DNA of 64,000 nucleotides from Actinopolymorpha singaporensis (GCF_900104745.1 NZ_LT629732.1:62001-126000); one strand, 5' to 3'. Counted from the stretch's first letter, positions 16,627 through 25,834 are shown. Notes: generated by a model from the sequence alone, not told the origin. A program made the numbers and translations.

Positions 16627-17916
16627 TCACGCCCTTCCTGCGAAGGCGGAGTCGTCCGGCCGGAAGCGGCGGCCGGTGAGGAGGAAGCCGACGAAGCCCA
16701 GGGCTGTCAGGGCGGCGGGGATGACGAACAGCGCAGGTATGCCGAGCCAACCGACGCCGAAGGCCCCGATGGACCCGCCGACGGCTCCGGCGAGCGGGAT
16801 ACAGCTGCTGAACATCGAGGAGGCGAGTCCGATCCTTTCCGGGCAGAGCTGTTGAGCAACGGTGATGCCCAGGCCCGCGACCGCCGCCCAGACGCCGGAC
16901 ATCAGGACCTGGCCGGCGAACAGCCCCACGACCTGACTGCTGGTGGCGTACGCGAGGTGGGCACCGACTCCGAGCACCGCCGCCATCGCGAGCACCCGGA
17001 TCGGGGTGAACCTGTCGGCGAGCCGGGCGAAGACAGGCATCAGAAGGAGTTCCAGGAACGGCTGTACGGCGATCACGGCCCCGCGCATGGCGTCACCGAC
17101 GTGCAGTTGGTTCGCCATGTACAGCGGCAGGAACGCGAACTTCATGGTGTCGCCGTTCATCACCAGTACGCAGCATCCGAGGAACACCAGCAGCGGTGTC
17201 AGCCTGTTCTTCGTTCCGTACTTGGTGGTTCCCCTGTGATCATCGGGCCGGCGAACTGTCGACCTCGTGGCCGCATCCGGCTTGGCGGTCTCCACCCTGA
17301 AGCGTTCGACGCGGCGGGTGCCGAGCGGAACCAGCTGCGCGACCAGGCAGGCGGCGTTGGCCATGAGCAGCGGCCGCAGGCCGAAGGTCGCGCCGAACCA
17401 GCTCCCGAGAACCGGGCCGACGATCCAGCCGGCCGTGAAGCTCATGCGGACCGCGGCGACGATCCGGTTGGTGGCCGGGGATGGGTGCCGGCTGAGTTCG
17501 TCGCGAGTGGCGGCGAAGAGTTGCCCCATCGCTCCGCCGCCGAAGCTCAGGACGAACGCCCCGATGACGAACGGCATCCAGGGCCGGTCGGCCAGCGCCA
17601 TCGCGGTCCAGCCGAGTGCGGCGATCACAGCGCACGCGCGGTACAGGAACAGCCGGTTGGTGAGCCGCTCGGACAACGTGCCGACCAGGAAGCCTGCGAC
17701 CGGCGCAGTGAGGTTGACGAGGTAGTACAGGCCGGCGGCCTGGATCGGGATGTGCAGTTCCGTGACCAGGTACAACGTCATCTGGGGCATGGTCGCCGAC
17801 GTGCCGATCCCGGCGACGAACAGGCTGATGCAGGCGGCCCGCAGGAATGGCGTACGCCAGACGATCCGTACGACGGACGTGCCCGTCGGGCTATGGTCCC
17901 CCTCGGCGTTTCCCAA
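16627..17916 (-). CDS. MFS transporter, sugar efflux (Set)-like
   Basis: 429 residues with about 12 membrane helices in two halves, separated by a charged cytoplasmic loop ('VETAKPDAATRSTVRRPDDH'). Motif 'GLYYLVNLTAPVAGFLVGTLSER' near the start and 'NRLFLYRACAVIAALGW' resemble the SetA/SetB sugar-efflux group of the major facilitator superfamily. The chosen start is a TTG, as no ATG or GTG lies between it and the first helix; the true start may differ. The tight link with a fructosamine kinase suggests an amino-sugar or glycated-sugar substrate. Confidence 0.78.
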   Translation of the reverse strand: MGNAEGDHSPTGTSVVRIVWRTPFLRAACISLFVAGIGTSATMPQMTLYLVTELHIPIQAAGLYYLVNLTAPVAGFLVGTLSERLTNRLFLYRACAVIAALGWTAMALADRPWMPFVIGAFVLSFGGGAMGQLFAATRDELSRHPSPATNRIVAAVRMSFTAGWIVGPVLGSWFGATFGLRPLLMANAACLVAQLVPLGTRRVERFRVETAKPDAATRSTVRRPDDHRGTTKYGTKNRLTPLLVFLGCCVLVMNGDTMKFAFLPLYMANQLHVGDAMRGAVIAVQPFLELLLMPVFARLADRFTPIRVLAMAAVLGVGAHLAYATSSQVVGLFAGQVLMSGVWAAVAGLGITVAQQLCPERIGLASSMFSSCIPLAGAVGGSIGAFGVGWLGIPALFVIPAALTALGFVGFLLTGRRFRPDDSAFAGRA

Positions 17917-18013
17917 CCTGGCTCACAACCATCCTCTGGTCCGGCATGATCAGGCTGATGGTACGAGCGATACCGCCCCGGATCGGCGCGAGGTCTGACC
18001 CGAACGGAGTCCG

Positions 18014-18408
18014 ATGCACGCTGCGCTCGCTGTCCACCGGGTGGTTGCCGACCAGGCTGCCAATCTGACCAGCATCACGAGGTTGACCAGGGAGGCTGCG
18101 GACAGGGGTGCGGGTCTGGTCGTCTTCTCCGAGACGGCACTGACCGGCTTCGTCGGCAACGACGATCCCGTACACGATCGGCTCCTGGCGCAGCCCGTGT
18201 CCGGCCCGGTCACCGAGCAGCTTGGCGCTCTGTCAAGCGAGAGCGGCATATGGATCGCCATCGGCCTGTACGAATGGTGAACCACCTGGCAGAGCCCGAC
18301 GTGGGCGGCTGCTTCGGCGCCGCTCTGGCGGTGGGTCCTGACGGCACGATCATCAGCGAACTTCCGCCGGGCAACGAAGGTCTCCTCCTGGTAGACCTCT
18401 CCCGTTGA
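18014..18408 (+). pseudogene. Nitrilase/carbon-nitrogen hydrolase, internally deleted
   Basis: The first 88 codons match the N-terminus of a nitrilase-superfamily hydrolase: 'VVADQAANLTSITRLTREAA' and 'GLVVFSETALTGFV' with the catalytic-Glu strand. They stop at 18278-18280. The next about 43 codons, in another frame, match the extreme C-terminus ('GAALAVGPDGTIISELPPGNE', 'GLLLVDLSR'). The middle about 130 residues, carrying the catalytic Lys and Cys, are gone. The gene is clearly inactive. It lies just before the orphan ectB. Confidence 0.82.
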
Positions 18409-18535
18409 CGACACCTCGCACCGTCGCGTCCGGGTGCGGCCTACCTGGCTCGTCGGAGGTTTTCGCATCCGCCCCAGGGTAGACAGCGCCGCAGGGAAGC
18501 CGGAGTTGCCCTCGACTTCCCTCTGATTCGGCGAC

Positions 18536-19804
18536 ATGGCACTAAGGAACCGATTCGTGGACATCTTCCAGACCCTCGAATCCGACGTACGCAGCTACTG
18601 CCGAGGATGGCCGGCGACGTTCGATCGGGCTGTCGGCAGCCGTCTGTACGACGAGAGTGGAAGGGCATACCTGGACTTCTTCGCGGGCGCGGGCGTACTC
18701 AACTACGGCCACAACAATCCCGTACTCAAACGAGCCCTGATCGAATACCTGGAACGCGACGGAATCACCCACTCGCTGGACATGAACACCGTGGCGAAGC
18801 GGGATTTCCTGCAGGCGTTGCGCGACCTCGTGCTGAGGCCGCGCAACCTGGACTACAAGGTGATGTTCCCCGGACCGGCGGGTGCCAATGCAGTCGAGGC
18901 CGCGCTGAAGCTCGCCTGCAAGGTGACCGGGCGCCACTCCGTGGTCAGCTTCACCAACGGCTTCCACGGCATGACACTCGGCGCGCTCGCCGTGACGGGC
19001 AACTCGGTGAAGCGCGCCGGCGCGGGCGTACCACTGGCACACACCGCGCCGATGCCCTACGACGGCTACCTCGCGAACTCACCGGACTTCGAACTCCTGA
19101 CCAAGCTGCTGGACGACCGCGGAAGCGGACTCGACCTGCCAGCGGCCTTCATCGTGGAAACGGTGCAGGGAGAAGGCGGACTCAACACGGCCAGGATCGA
19201 GTGGCTCCAGGAACTCGCGGAGCTGTGCAGGCGGCGCGACATCCTGTTGATCGTCGACGACGTGCAGATGGGCTGCGGCCGCACAGGGCCGTTCTTCAGC
19301 TTTGAGATCGCCGGCCTCAGGCCGGACATCGTGTGCCTTTCCAAGGCCATCGGTGGGTACGGGCTGCCGCTCGCGCTGACCCTGTTCAGGCCGGAGCTGG
19401 ACATCTGGACACCCGGGGAGCACAACGGCACTTTCCGCGGCATCAACCCCGCCTTCGTCGCCGCGGCCGAGGCTCTGCGTACCTACTGGCGCGATGACAA
19501 CCTCGAGAAGAGCACGGTGGCGAAGGGCGAGCAGGCCGAAAGAGTCCTGGCCGACGTAGCCGCCGCCCACCCCGGGATCCCGATGCAGGTCAGGGGAAGG
19601 GGTCTCGCGCGCGGCCTGGCCCTGCCCAGCGGAGACCTGGCGGAACGGGTCTGCCGCAACGCGTTCGAGCGCGGACTACTCCTGGAAACCTCCGGTCCCG
19701 AAGGAGAGGTGGTCAAGTTGCTGCCGCCGCTCACCGTGACCGACGACGAACTCGACGAGGGACTGTCGCTGCTCGAGGAGTCCGTGAAGGAAGCATCGAG
19801 GTGA
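18536..19804 (+). CDS. ectB: Diaminobutyrate-2-oxoglutarate transaminase (EctB), orphan
   Basis: A 422-residue class III PLP aminotransferase matching EctB, which converts aspartate semialdehyde and glutamate to 2,4-diaminobutyrate, the first ectoine-specific step. Signature segments are 'LDFFAGAGVLNYGHNNPVL', 'YLERDGITHSLDMNTVAKRD', 'SFTNGFHGMTLGALAVTGN' and 'VETVQGEGGLNTA'. The PLP lysine is K270 in 'CLSKAIGGYG', with D241 binding the pyridinium nitrogen. Neither ectA nor ectC lies nearby. Diaminobutyrate is also a precursor for peptides and siderophores, so the real pathway cannot be told from here. The ATG lacks a strong ribosome-binding site. Confidence 0.9.
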   Translation: MALRNRFVDIFQTLESDVRSYCRGWPATFDRAVGSRLYDESGRAYLDFFAGAGVLNYGHNNPVLKRALIEYLERDGITHSLDMNTVAKRDFLQALRDLVLRPRNLDYKVMFPGPAGANAVEAALKLACKVTGRHSVVSFTNGFHGMTLGALAVTGNSVKRAGAGVPLAHTAPMPYDGYLANSPDFELLTKLLDDRGSGLDLPAAFIVETVQGEGGLNTARIEWLQELAELCRRRDILLIVDDVQMGCGRTGPFFSFEIAGLRPDIVCLSKAIGGYGLPLALTLFRPELDIWTPGEHNGTFRGINPAFVAAAEALRTYWRDDNLEKSTVAKGEQAERVLADVAAAHPGIPMQVRGRGLARGLALPSGDLAERVCRNAFERGLLLETSGPEGEVVKLLPPLTVTDDELDEGLSLLEESVKEASR

Positions 19805-19842
19805 CCGTAGTCGAACTGTCGAGGTCGTCCTCGCGACGGCGG

Positions 19843-22035
19843 TCAGGACGCCCGAACGGCCGGTCCAGGTGGTGCACCAACCTCGCCGGTGCGCCTGAGC
19901 TTGTGCCAACGCAGGCGATTTCCGGTCAGGGCGGTGATGCACGAGTGCAGCAGCACGAGATACATGACCTGCCGGTAGGCCACCTGCTGTAGAGGCAACG
20001 CCCAGAGGCTGCGCAGGTCCTCGCGATCGAGCCGGAAGGCGTAGGCCGCGGATATGGCTTGTACGCCCAACAGCCCTGCCCATACCAGCAGGGTCCGCCA
20101 GGGGTTGTGGGACACCAGCCCGTAGACAGCAGCGATGTCGACCAGTGGTGCGAGCAGTGGGGCCAGAACCTGGAACACGGAGATCAGTGGCAGCCCGACC
20201 CGCCCGAAGCGGCCCGAGGGTCCGCGTTCGATCAGCGAGCGGCGGTGCTTCCAGATCGCCTGCATGGTGCCGTAGCTCCAGCGGTATCTCTGCCGCCACA
20301 GTTGGGTCATCGTGCCCGGCGCCTCCGTCCACGCCAAGGCGTTCTCCTGGTACGCCACGTCCCAGCCGGCGCGGTGGAGCGCCATGGTGATGTCGGTGTC
20401 TTCGGCAAGCGTGTCTTCGGTCATCATCCCGGCATCCCGCAGGGCAGTGCGACGGAACGCTCCGACGGCACCCGGGATGGTGGGCATGCAGCGAAGCAGG
20501 TCGTACATGCGCCGGTCGAGGTTGAAGCCCATGACGTACTCGATGTGCTGCCATTTGCCGATCATGCGATCGCGGTTGCCGACCTTCGCGTTGCCGGCCA
20601 CTGCCCCGACTCGCGGGTTGGCGAAGGGCTGTACCAGGTTGTGCACCGTCGCGGGCTCGAAAACGGTGTCGCCGTCCATCATCACGATCAGCTCGTACGA
20701 AGCCCAGGCGACGCCGGTGTTGAGCGCGGTTGCTTTGCCACTGTTGGGCTGCCGTACGAGCGTGACCCCGGGCAGGCCGAGGGATTTCACGATCTCGGCG
20801 GTGTCGTCGGTCGATCCGTCGTCCACCACGATGATCTCGACCGGATGATTGCTCGCCGCCAGTGAACGCACCGTGTTGGCGATGCACTCGCGTTCGTTGT
20901 ACGCGGGAACCACGACGCTGACCGGTTCGATGACGTCAGGTCCCCAGGAGAAGTCCGGGTCGTTGCGTACGCGGGCGTGGCGCCGGGCAAACACCAGCAT
21001 CATCACAAGCCGGAAGAGCACCAGCAGGCCGGTGACTGCCAGGAGAACGAACAAACCTCGTACGGCCACCTGGGAAAGCTGGACCGCGGCGACGAATGCC
21101 CTGCCCTTCCAGAGCCCGGCGCTGGTGGGGGGATGGTCGAAGCTCTCGGCTCCCATGGCCTTGCTGAGGGTGGTGAACCGGTAGCCTCTGGCCTGCAGTC
21201 TGGGGATCAGCACATCCAGTGCATGGACCGTCTGCGCCACCTTGTCGCCGGATTCGTACATGAGCACCACGGCGCTCCGGCCGGTCGGCTCGGGGACTGG
21301 ACGATTCGCGGCGCCGTGAACGGCGGTGCGTAGCCAGTGCTCGCTGCCGGTGTCGTTCAGGACGGTGAGGTATCCCTTGGACCCAAGGTATTGGACGGCC
21401 GGCCAGGAGAGGTTGTCCAGCCTGCTCGGGACGGACGAATCCGCCGGGCGGACAAGTGAACTGGTGATTCCGGCGGCACCGGCCAGCGCCAGTTGGGAAC
21501 GCGCAAGCTCGCCGTCGATGTCCGCCTTCGAGCCGCGAAGGATATCCGGGCGAGAAAAGGTGTGCAGCCCGACATCTTGTCCTGAATTGACCAGATCACG
21601 GACAACGCCGGGGTACCGAACGGTCAGCTGACCGACGACGAAGAAGGTGCCGTGCACCTTGTGTTTCTTCAGGACCTTGAGAATTTTCGGTGTCCACATC
21701 GGGTCCGGGCCGTCGTCGAAGGTAAGGACGATGGTCTTCTTCGGGACGCGGTACGTACGAACTGTGGATCCGGTCGCGTCGAGGACGGGGCCGCCTCTCA
21801 GGACCTTCTCGGGCACCCAGTCGGAGGCCACCATGTAAGGCAGGTGCTCGGTGGCCGGGACTTTGTGTACGTAGCCGTCGAGGAGAAGAACGCAGAGGAG
21901 GACCGCGAGCAGGAACACCGGGACGATCGGCAGGCGTCGAGCCCTCCCTGGCCGGGACGGCGTCCGGGCGCGACCAGTTCCCTGGTTCGACTTCGGGTTC
22001 GCACGTACCGGCGACTTGCTGCTGGCGTTCACCAT
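19843..22035 (-). CDS. Bifunctional polysaccharide deacetylase / family 2 glycosyltransferase
   Basis: 730 residues. A basic cytoplasmic tail and one helix (about 36-53) lead to an extracellular NodB domain with 'VLTFDDGPDPMWTPKIL' (105-111 catalytic Asp pair). The second metal motif is 'GLHTFSRPDI': His158 is kept but the expected second His is Arg162. A further helix near 320 leads to a cytosolic GT2 domain ('SVVVPAYNERECIANTV', 'VDDGSTDDTAEIV', 'MMDGDTVFEPAT', 'EDTDITMALHRAG', 'QRYRWSYGTM'), a processive-synthase QxxRW pattern, then several helices. It should polymerise a beta-linked polysaccharide and modify it outside. It overlaps the HTH gene by seven bases. Confidence 0.88.
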   Translation of the reverse strand: MVNASSKSPVRANPKSNQGTGRARTPSRPGRARRLPIVPVFLLAVLLCVLLLDGYVHKVPATEHLPYMVASDWVPEKVLRGGPVLDATGSTVRTYRVPKKTIVLTFDDGPDPMWTPKILKVLKKHKVHGTFFVVGQLTVRYPGVVRDLVNSGQDVGLHTFSRPDILRGSKADIDGELARSQLALAGAAGITSSLVRPADSSVPSRLDNLSWPAVQYLGSKGYLTVLNDTGSEHWLRTAVHGAANRPVPEPTGRSAVVLMYESGDKVAQTVHALDVLIPRLQARGYRFTTLSKAMGAESFDHPPTSAGLWKGRAFVAAVQLSQVAVRGLFVLLAVTGLLVLFRLVMMLVFARRHARVRNDPDFSWGPDVIEPVSVVVPAYNERECIANTVRSLAASNHPVEIIVVDDGSTDDTAEIVKSLGLPGVTLVRQPNSGKATALNTGVAWASYELIVMMDGDTVFEPATVHNLVQPFANPRVGAVAGNAKVGNRDRMIGKWQHIEYVMGFNLDRRMYDLLRCMPTIPGAVGAFRRTALRDAGMMTEDTLAEDTDITMALHRAGWDVAYQENALAWTEAPGTMTQLWRQRYRWSYGTMQAIWKHRRSLIERGPSGRFGRVGLPLISVFQVLAPLLAPLVDIAAVYGLVSHNPWRTLLVWAGLLGVQAISAAYAFRLDREDLRSLWALPLQQVAYRQVMYLVLLHSCITALTGNRLRWHKLRRTGEVGAPPGPAVRAS

Positions 22036-22910
22036 CGTCGCGACTGGTCGTACGTCGGCGGGGCATAGTCTTCGGATCCGACGGGGAACGCGGCGTCATC
22101 TGTCCCCGGGCTGTCCGACCACCGGCTGGGAGGCCGTTTCCTGCTCTCTGGCCGGGAACCCCGTCCTGAGGCCGGAGAGCCGGAAGCGGTTGGTGTGGGA
22201 CCTGAGGGTTCGGGGAGGGGCCGGCTCCTTGACTGCCCTCTCCGGTCGGAGCGGTCGGTGGCGGACGAGGTGCGATCCCTCGCTCCAGAACGGACTTCTT
22301 GCATCCGCGCGAGCGACGCGGAGGGGGACGGGGCCGCGGAGGCCCCAGCGGGAGGTGCCGCCCGGCTGGGAGCCATCGGGGTGACTCCAGTGAGGCTGAC
22401 GCCCAGCACGGCCGTGCACGCGGCGCACAGGCCGGCCACAAGGTAGCCGGCGCGCCGAACGTTGCGGGCCCGGCGGCCGGTCGAGTCGACGAAGATCGGA
22501 TCGACAGAGACGTCGACGCCGGTCGCGACGTCGGTCTCCCCTCTGTCCGCATCCTCGCTGGTCTTCTCGGGTCCCCCCACTGCGGCCAGCGCGCGAGGTT
22601 CGGGGACGGACCTGCCGAACGGCTCGACCACGTTGACCGCGTAGACCCGTGCGCTTCCGGTAGCGGGAAGCGACTCCTGCACGTAGGCGACTCCCGACGC
22701 GGTGACAGGCGCCGACTCAAAGATGCGGACGATCTGTGCCAGGTGATCGTCGGTGAACCGGTAGCAGTCGCCGAGCATGGTGAAGGGGACCCTGCGCGCT
22801 GCTGCCTGCTGCTCCAGCCAACCCGGCGCGACTCGGAGGACTTCCGCGGCTTCCTCAGGCGTGTAGACCGTGAGCACCGCGTTCACTCGGCCCCTCGCCC
22901 TGTGTGACAT
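22029..22910 (-). CDS. Membrane-anchored excisionase-like HTH protein
   Basis: 293 residues. An N-terminal MerR/excisionase-type DNA-binding fold ('YTPEEAAEVLRVAPGWLEQQ', 'VPFTMLGDCYRFTDDHLAQI') is followed by an acidic linker, one membrane helix ('AGYLVAGLCAACTAVLGVSL', about residues 154-173) and a long Ser/Pro/Arg-rich extracytoplasmic tail. A cytosolic DNA-binding domain tied to an outside tail suggests surface-to-gene signalling, or simply tethering of the synthase it overlaps. Such HTH genes accompany deacetylase-GT2 fusions in other actinomycetes as far as I recall. No catalytic domain is seen. Confidence 0.65.
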   Translation of the reverse strand: MSHRARGRVNAVLTVYTPEEAAEVLRVAPGWLEQQAAARRVPFTMLGDCYRFTDDHLAQIVRIFESAPVTASGVAYVQESLPATGSARVYAVNVVEPFGRSVPEPRALAAVGGPEKTSEDADRGETDVATGVDVSVDPIFVDSTGRRARNVRRAGYLVAGLCAACTAVLGVSLTGVTPMAPSRAAPPAGASAAPSPSASLARMQEVRSGARDRTSSATDRSDRRGQSRSRPLPEPSGPTPTASGSPASGRGSRPESRKRPPSRWSDSPGTDDAAFPVGSEDYAPPTYDQSRRW

Positions 22911-23484
22911 GCCGGTCGCGCCCGAGCGGCTACGTACGTTTCGAGGTTCTTCATTGGAATAGCCGTATTCGCAAAGTCATTTCCGGATAGCTATGCTTGA
23001 TTCCCTTTCAGGAATACCCAAACTGGCCGGGGGCAAAACTGCCGGAACTCTGCACCGACCAGTTCCGGCCTGGGGCTTTTGGTGCATTGATGCTGTCCCA
23101 GTCAGCCAGTGAATATCCAAGAAGGCGCAGGCCGAGACAACCGTTGCAACTGGTACGAACATCCGCCTCGGGCAGGCGATTGTGCCGGACGAAATCCGTC
23201 AGGCGAGGCGGAGAACAACGGCCAGGAAAACAAAGGTGGACGCGAAACGCGTCGGTCTCCATCACCCAAACGGATAGGCATTCCGTCGACAAGCAATGAG
23301 AGGAAATCGGCGGAGGTGAAAGTGCCCGTTCCGAAGTCGCCGACGGCACCTCCTGCGAGGCCACACGGGTGGAGAATTTCAGTGAGCAGGTACGGGGAGA
23401 TTCGGATAAGCGCCGTAAGGGTTCGGACGCGCCGCTCTACCGACTGGCCGTTCCGTCGTGCACCCTCGGCCAGCCGTCCGCTCC

Positions 23485-23610
23485 TCAGGTGAGGACGTCC
23501 ATCATCAGCGCTCGCGGCGCCGGGCTCGAGAGCGGGTTTCCGGCCGGGTCGCGCAGCGGGTAGGCGTGGTAGAAGAGCACGTCGGTACGCCGCCCGTCGA
23601 CCGTCGCCTG
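23485..23610 (-). pseudogene. Short C-terminal gene fragment abutting the tRNA-Gln copy
   Basis: A minus-strand frame reads 'VDGRRTDVLFYHAYPLRDPA' and ends 'RALMMDVLT' at a stop. It has ordinary actinobacterial codon use and a glycoside-hydrolase-like 'YHAY' turn. Coding sense is lost at the tRNA fragment, where a stop enters the frame. It is probably the tail of a gene cut by integration or deletion at that point; the family is uncertain. Confidence 0.3.
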
Positions 23611-23640
23611 GGACTCGGACCCCCATCATCGGATCCAAAA
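23611..23640 (-). repeat. Partial tRNA-Gln copy (candidate attachment site)
   Basis: These 30 bases match positions 28771-28800 inside the tRNA-Gln gene at 28 of 30 positions, in the same orientation. They cover the anticodon loop to the T loop, the part commonly used as an integrase crossover site. The two copies are 5,160 bases apart. Such partial tRNA copies normally mark the far end of an integrated element. Confidence 0.7.
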
Positions 23641-23844
23641 GGGCGATGAGCGGCTCCAACACCGTGCTGACCTGCGACGATGCGTCCGCCATGGCACCGA
23701 TAGGCGAGAGGTCGCATCGTCCGAGACCGGGACCAAAAGCTGATTTTGTGGCAGGCTCCGGGGCCATGCCAGGAATCGCGACGATCGGAACGCGGTGTGG
23801 CCGCGGCCACACACGCTTGCCTACCCCGAGCCGCTGGAACAGGG

Positions 23845-24078
23845 GTGTTCGAGGTTGGCCATGAGCTTGCCTTCTACTCAGCATGTGAATGCGGCGTGTT
23901 CCACTTCGTTGTCATCTGGGCCGGCGACAGGACCCGAGTCATGCAGACTGGCGGCCCTGAGCTCGCGCAGCGACTCGAGGATCAGGGGTGGCCAGAAGAG
24001 ATCTACGCGGATGAGAACGGGACCTTCTTCTACAAGGTGGTCCCATCCCTGGATGTCGCCATGTTCATGTCGGGCTAG
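23845..24078 (+). CDS. Hypothetical small protein
   Basis: About 77 residues from a GTG start: 'HELAFYSACECGVFHFVVIW' then 'GGPELAQRLEDQGWPEEIYA' and 'NGTFFYKVVPSLDVAMFMSG'. The mix of hydrophobic strands and charged turns looks like a real small alpha/beta protein, with a CxC near the N-terminus. The family is not recognised. The start is uncertain and the ribosome-binding site weak (CAGGGG). It may be a partial gene, given its place beside the island boundary. Confidence 0.45.
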   Translation: MFEVGHELAFYSACECGVFHFVVIWAGDRTRVMQTGGPELAQRLEDQGWPEEIYADENGTFFYKVVPSLDVAMFMSG

Positions 24079-24268
24079 TCTCCGCCGCCGCCTCGAACTC
24101 GGCCGGCGGGGTCAGCTCCGCAGGTGCCACAGGTCCAGGAGTGGGACGAGGACACGTTCCCTCTGTAGCTACTTCACTTCGGTCCATTGGCCGCGTTCCT
24201 TGCTGGCGAACCCCGGGGCAGTGAGTTCGTGCAGGCGCGTTGCCGTCCACTGCGTAAGGTAAGACGGG

Positions 24269-24733
24269 CTACGACCGCGGGTCGTCGACCTTGATTTTGT
24301 CTCCGGTGTTGGAGACGAAGACGATCAGGAGCTTGGCCGGTTCGGTCCGGCTGGTGTTCTCGGTGAGGATGTGGTGGGCGCCCGGCGGCTCGACCCAGTT
24401 TTCGCCTTGGTGGTAGGCGTGCACGGGCTTGCCGGCAAGTTCGCTGCGCACGGTGCCTTCGAGCACGTAGGCGTAGACGAACGCCTCGCCGTGCCGGTGC
24501 GGCTTCGCACGTGCGTTGGGCGGGAAGGCGACGACCGCCGAGGTGAATGTCTTGCCCTTCACGTCCGGGAGGCTCTGCTTGAGCAGTGGCGTGAGGGTTT
24601 CGGTGGGGTGCTTCGATGTCGCGGCCGCGGTCGGCGTCCTGGCGTTGGCAGGCTGGTCGGCGGTGGAGCAGCCCGTGGCCAAGGTCAGCGTAGCGACGGC
24701 CAGTAGGCCGCCGGCGATCCGCATTCCGATCAT
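24269..24733 (-). CDS. Cupin-domain lipoprotein
   Basis: 154 residues. An N-terminal signal ('GGLLAVATLTLATGCSTADQ') with Cys after LATG suggests a lipoprotein, though Ala at -3 is a weak lipobox match. The rest is a single cupin barrel: 'AKPHRHGEAFVYAYVLEGTV' and 'GENWVEPPGAHHILTENTS' supply the metal-binding His residues. Similar secreted cupins follow oxidoreductases in ECF41-controlled operons. It begins 14 bases after the oxidoreductase stop, so they are one transcript. It is probably a metal-dependent enzyme or binding protein outside the membrane. Confidence 0.8.
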   Translation of the reverse strand: MIGMRIAGGLLAVATLTLATGCSTADQPANARTPTAAATSKHPTETLTPLLKQSLPDVKGKTFTSAVVAFPPNARAKPHRHGEAFVYAYVLEGTVRSELAGKPVHAYHQGENWVEPPGAHHILTENTSRTEPAKLLIVFVSNTGDKIKVDDPRS

Positions 24734-24747
24734 GATTGGTCTCCTGC

Positions 24748-25668
24748 TCAGCCTTCCGTGACGCCGATGATCGTCTTGCCGGGGGTGCGCGTGGCAGGGG
24801 CGAACGCGGCGGCCGTTTCGGCGAGCGGCCGTACCTCGCCGACGACCGGTTTGAGTCGGCCGTCCCTCACCCGTGTGACGAGCTCGGAGAGCCGCACGCG
24901 GTCGGGCTCGACGACGAAGAAGACCGCGCGCCCGTCCTTGGGCCGGGCCTTGGGCGGCAAGGTGATGCTCACAAGCGTTCCCCCGGCCCGTACCACCGTG
25001 GCGGATCGTTCGAGGATGTCTCCGCCGATCACATCGAACACGACGTCAACCTCGGCGCTGTCCTCCAGCTTCTCCGCCTGCAGGTCCAGGAACATGTCGG
25101 CGCCCAACGCAAGCACCTGGTCACGGTCGGCGGCCCGTCCGGTGCCGATGACACGTGCGCCGGCCTCGCGGGCGAGCTGTACCGCGATCGAGCCGACCCC
25201 GCCCCCGGCGCCGTTGATCAGCACGGTCTGGCCCGCCGCCAGGCGGCCGTGGTCGAACAGGCCCTGCCATGCGGTAAGTCCGGAGATCGGCAACGCGGCA
25301 GCCAGGGTATGGTCGACGTCCGCCGGCAGCGGCGCGAGATTGCGGGCTTCGACAGCGCAGTATTCGGCGAGCGAGCCGTTGCGGGCCCAGTCGGCCATGC
25401 CGAACACCCGCTGGCCGACACTCACGCCGGTCGTGCCGAACCCCAACTCTTCGACGACACCCGACAACTCGTGTCCGGGCACGCTCGGCGTCCGGTCGCG
25501 GCCCGCGCGATCGGTCCACGTGGCCGGCCAGTCCAGCTCTCCACGGGTGAAGCCCGCGGCGTGCACCCGCACGATGACGTCATTCTCGGCCGCGTGGGGG
25601 TAGGGCATGTCCGTCAGCGACAGCCCGCCGAGACCGGCTTCACGGTCTCGGACAGTGATGGCTTGCAT
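24748..25668 (-). CDS. NADP-dependent quinone oxidoreductase-like (MDR family)
   Basis: A 306-residue zinc-free medium-chain dehydrogenase. The N-terminal GroES-like part has 'VIVRVHAAGFTRGELDWP' and 'PSVPGHELSGVVEELG'; the nucleotide-binding motif is 'TVLINGAGGGVGSIAVQLAR' with the alternative AxxGxxG loop used by quinone reductases. It lacks the structural-zinc cysteines of alcohol dehydrogenases. It lies downstream of an ECF41 sigma gene, and oxidoreductases are one of the three COE classes ECF41 factors control. A shared 25-bp element sits in the gap before it. Confidence 0.88.
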   Translation of the reverse strand: MQAITVRDREAGLGGLSLTDMPYPHAAENDVIVRVHAAGFTRGELDWPATWTDRAGRDRTPSVPGHELSGVVEELGFGTTGVSVGQRVFGMADWARNGSLAEYCAVEARNLAPLPADVDHTLAAALPISGLTAWQGLFDHGRLAAGQTVLINGAGGGVGSIAVQLAREAGARVIGTGRAADRDQVLALGADMFLDLQAEKLEDSAEVDVVFDVIGGDILERSATVVRAGGTLVSITLPPKARPKDGRAVFFVVEPDRVRLSELVTRVRDGRLKPVVGEVRPLAETAAAFAPATRTPGKTIIGVTEG

Positions 25669-25834
25669 AAATGTCCTTACTGGGGAAGGGAGCGCTCGAG
25701 CGCGCAGCCCGCTCACACGCAGGACTCAGCGCGGCTCGTCGTCGGAGGAACGCAGCAGGTGGACGCATGCCGTCCGGCATGATCGATCTCATCTGCTCAC
25801 GAGCGCGCGCTCCTTCGTCTGTCCCGTTTTGGTT

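Larger units (their letters stand above)
22911..23844. other. Gene-poor, lower-GC intergenic region
   Basis: No intact gene is visible. It holds the promoter region of the HTH/synthase operon, a hairpin at 23041-23069 (9-bp stem GCCGGAACT, then CTTTT on the plus strand), and from about 23100 to 23400 a stretch without codon-position bias. It ends with a short minus-strand remnant and a tRNA-Gln fragment, described separately. The composition suggests a junction of different DNA. Confidence 0.5.

Noticed and set aside
19801-19992. Short open frame overlapping the ectB stop that might be a coupled ectA or ectC
   Set aside because: The residues are Arg/Ser-rich, antisense to the glycosyltransferase end, and match neither EctA nor EctC.
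23102-23884. Minus-strand 260-codon open frame in the gene-poor region
   Set aside because: It shows no codon-position bias, is rich in Arg/Pro and Ser, and crosses the tRNA fragment; not a gene.
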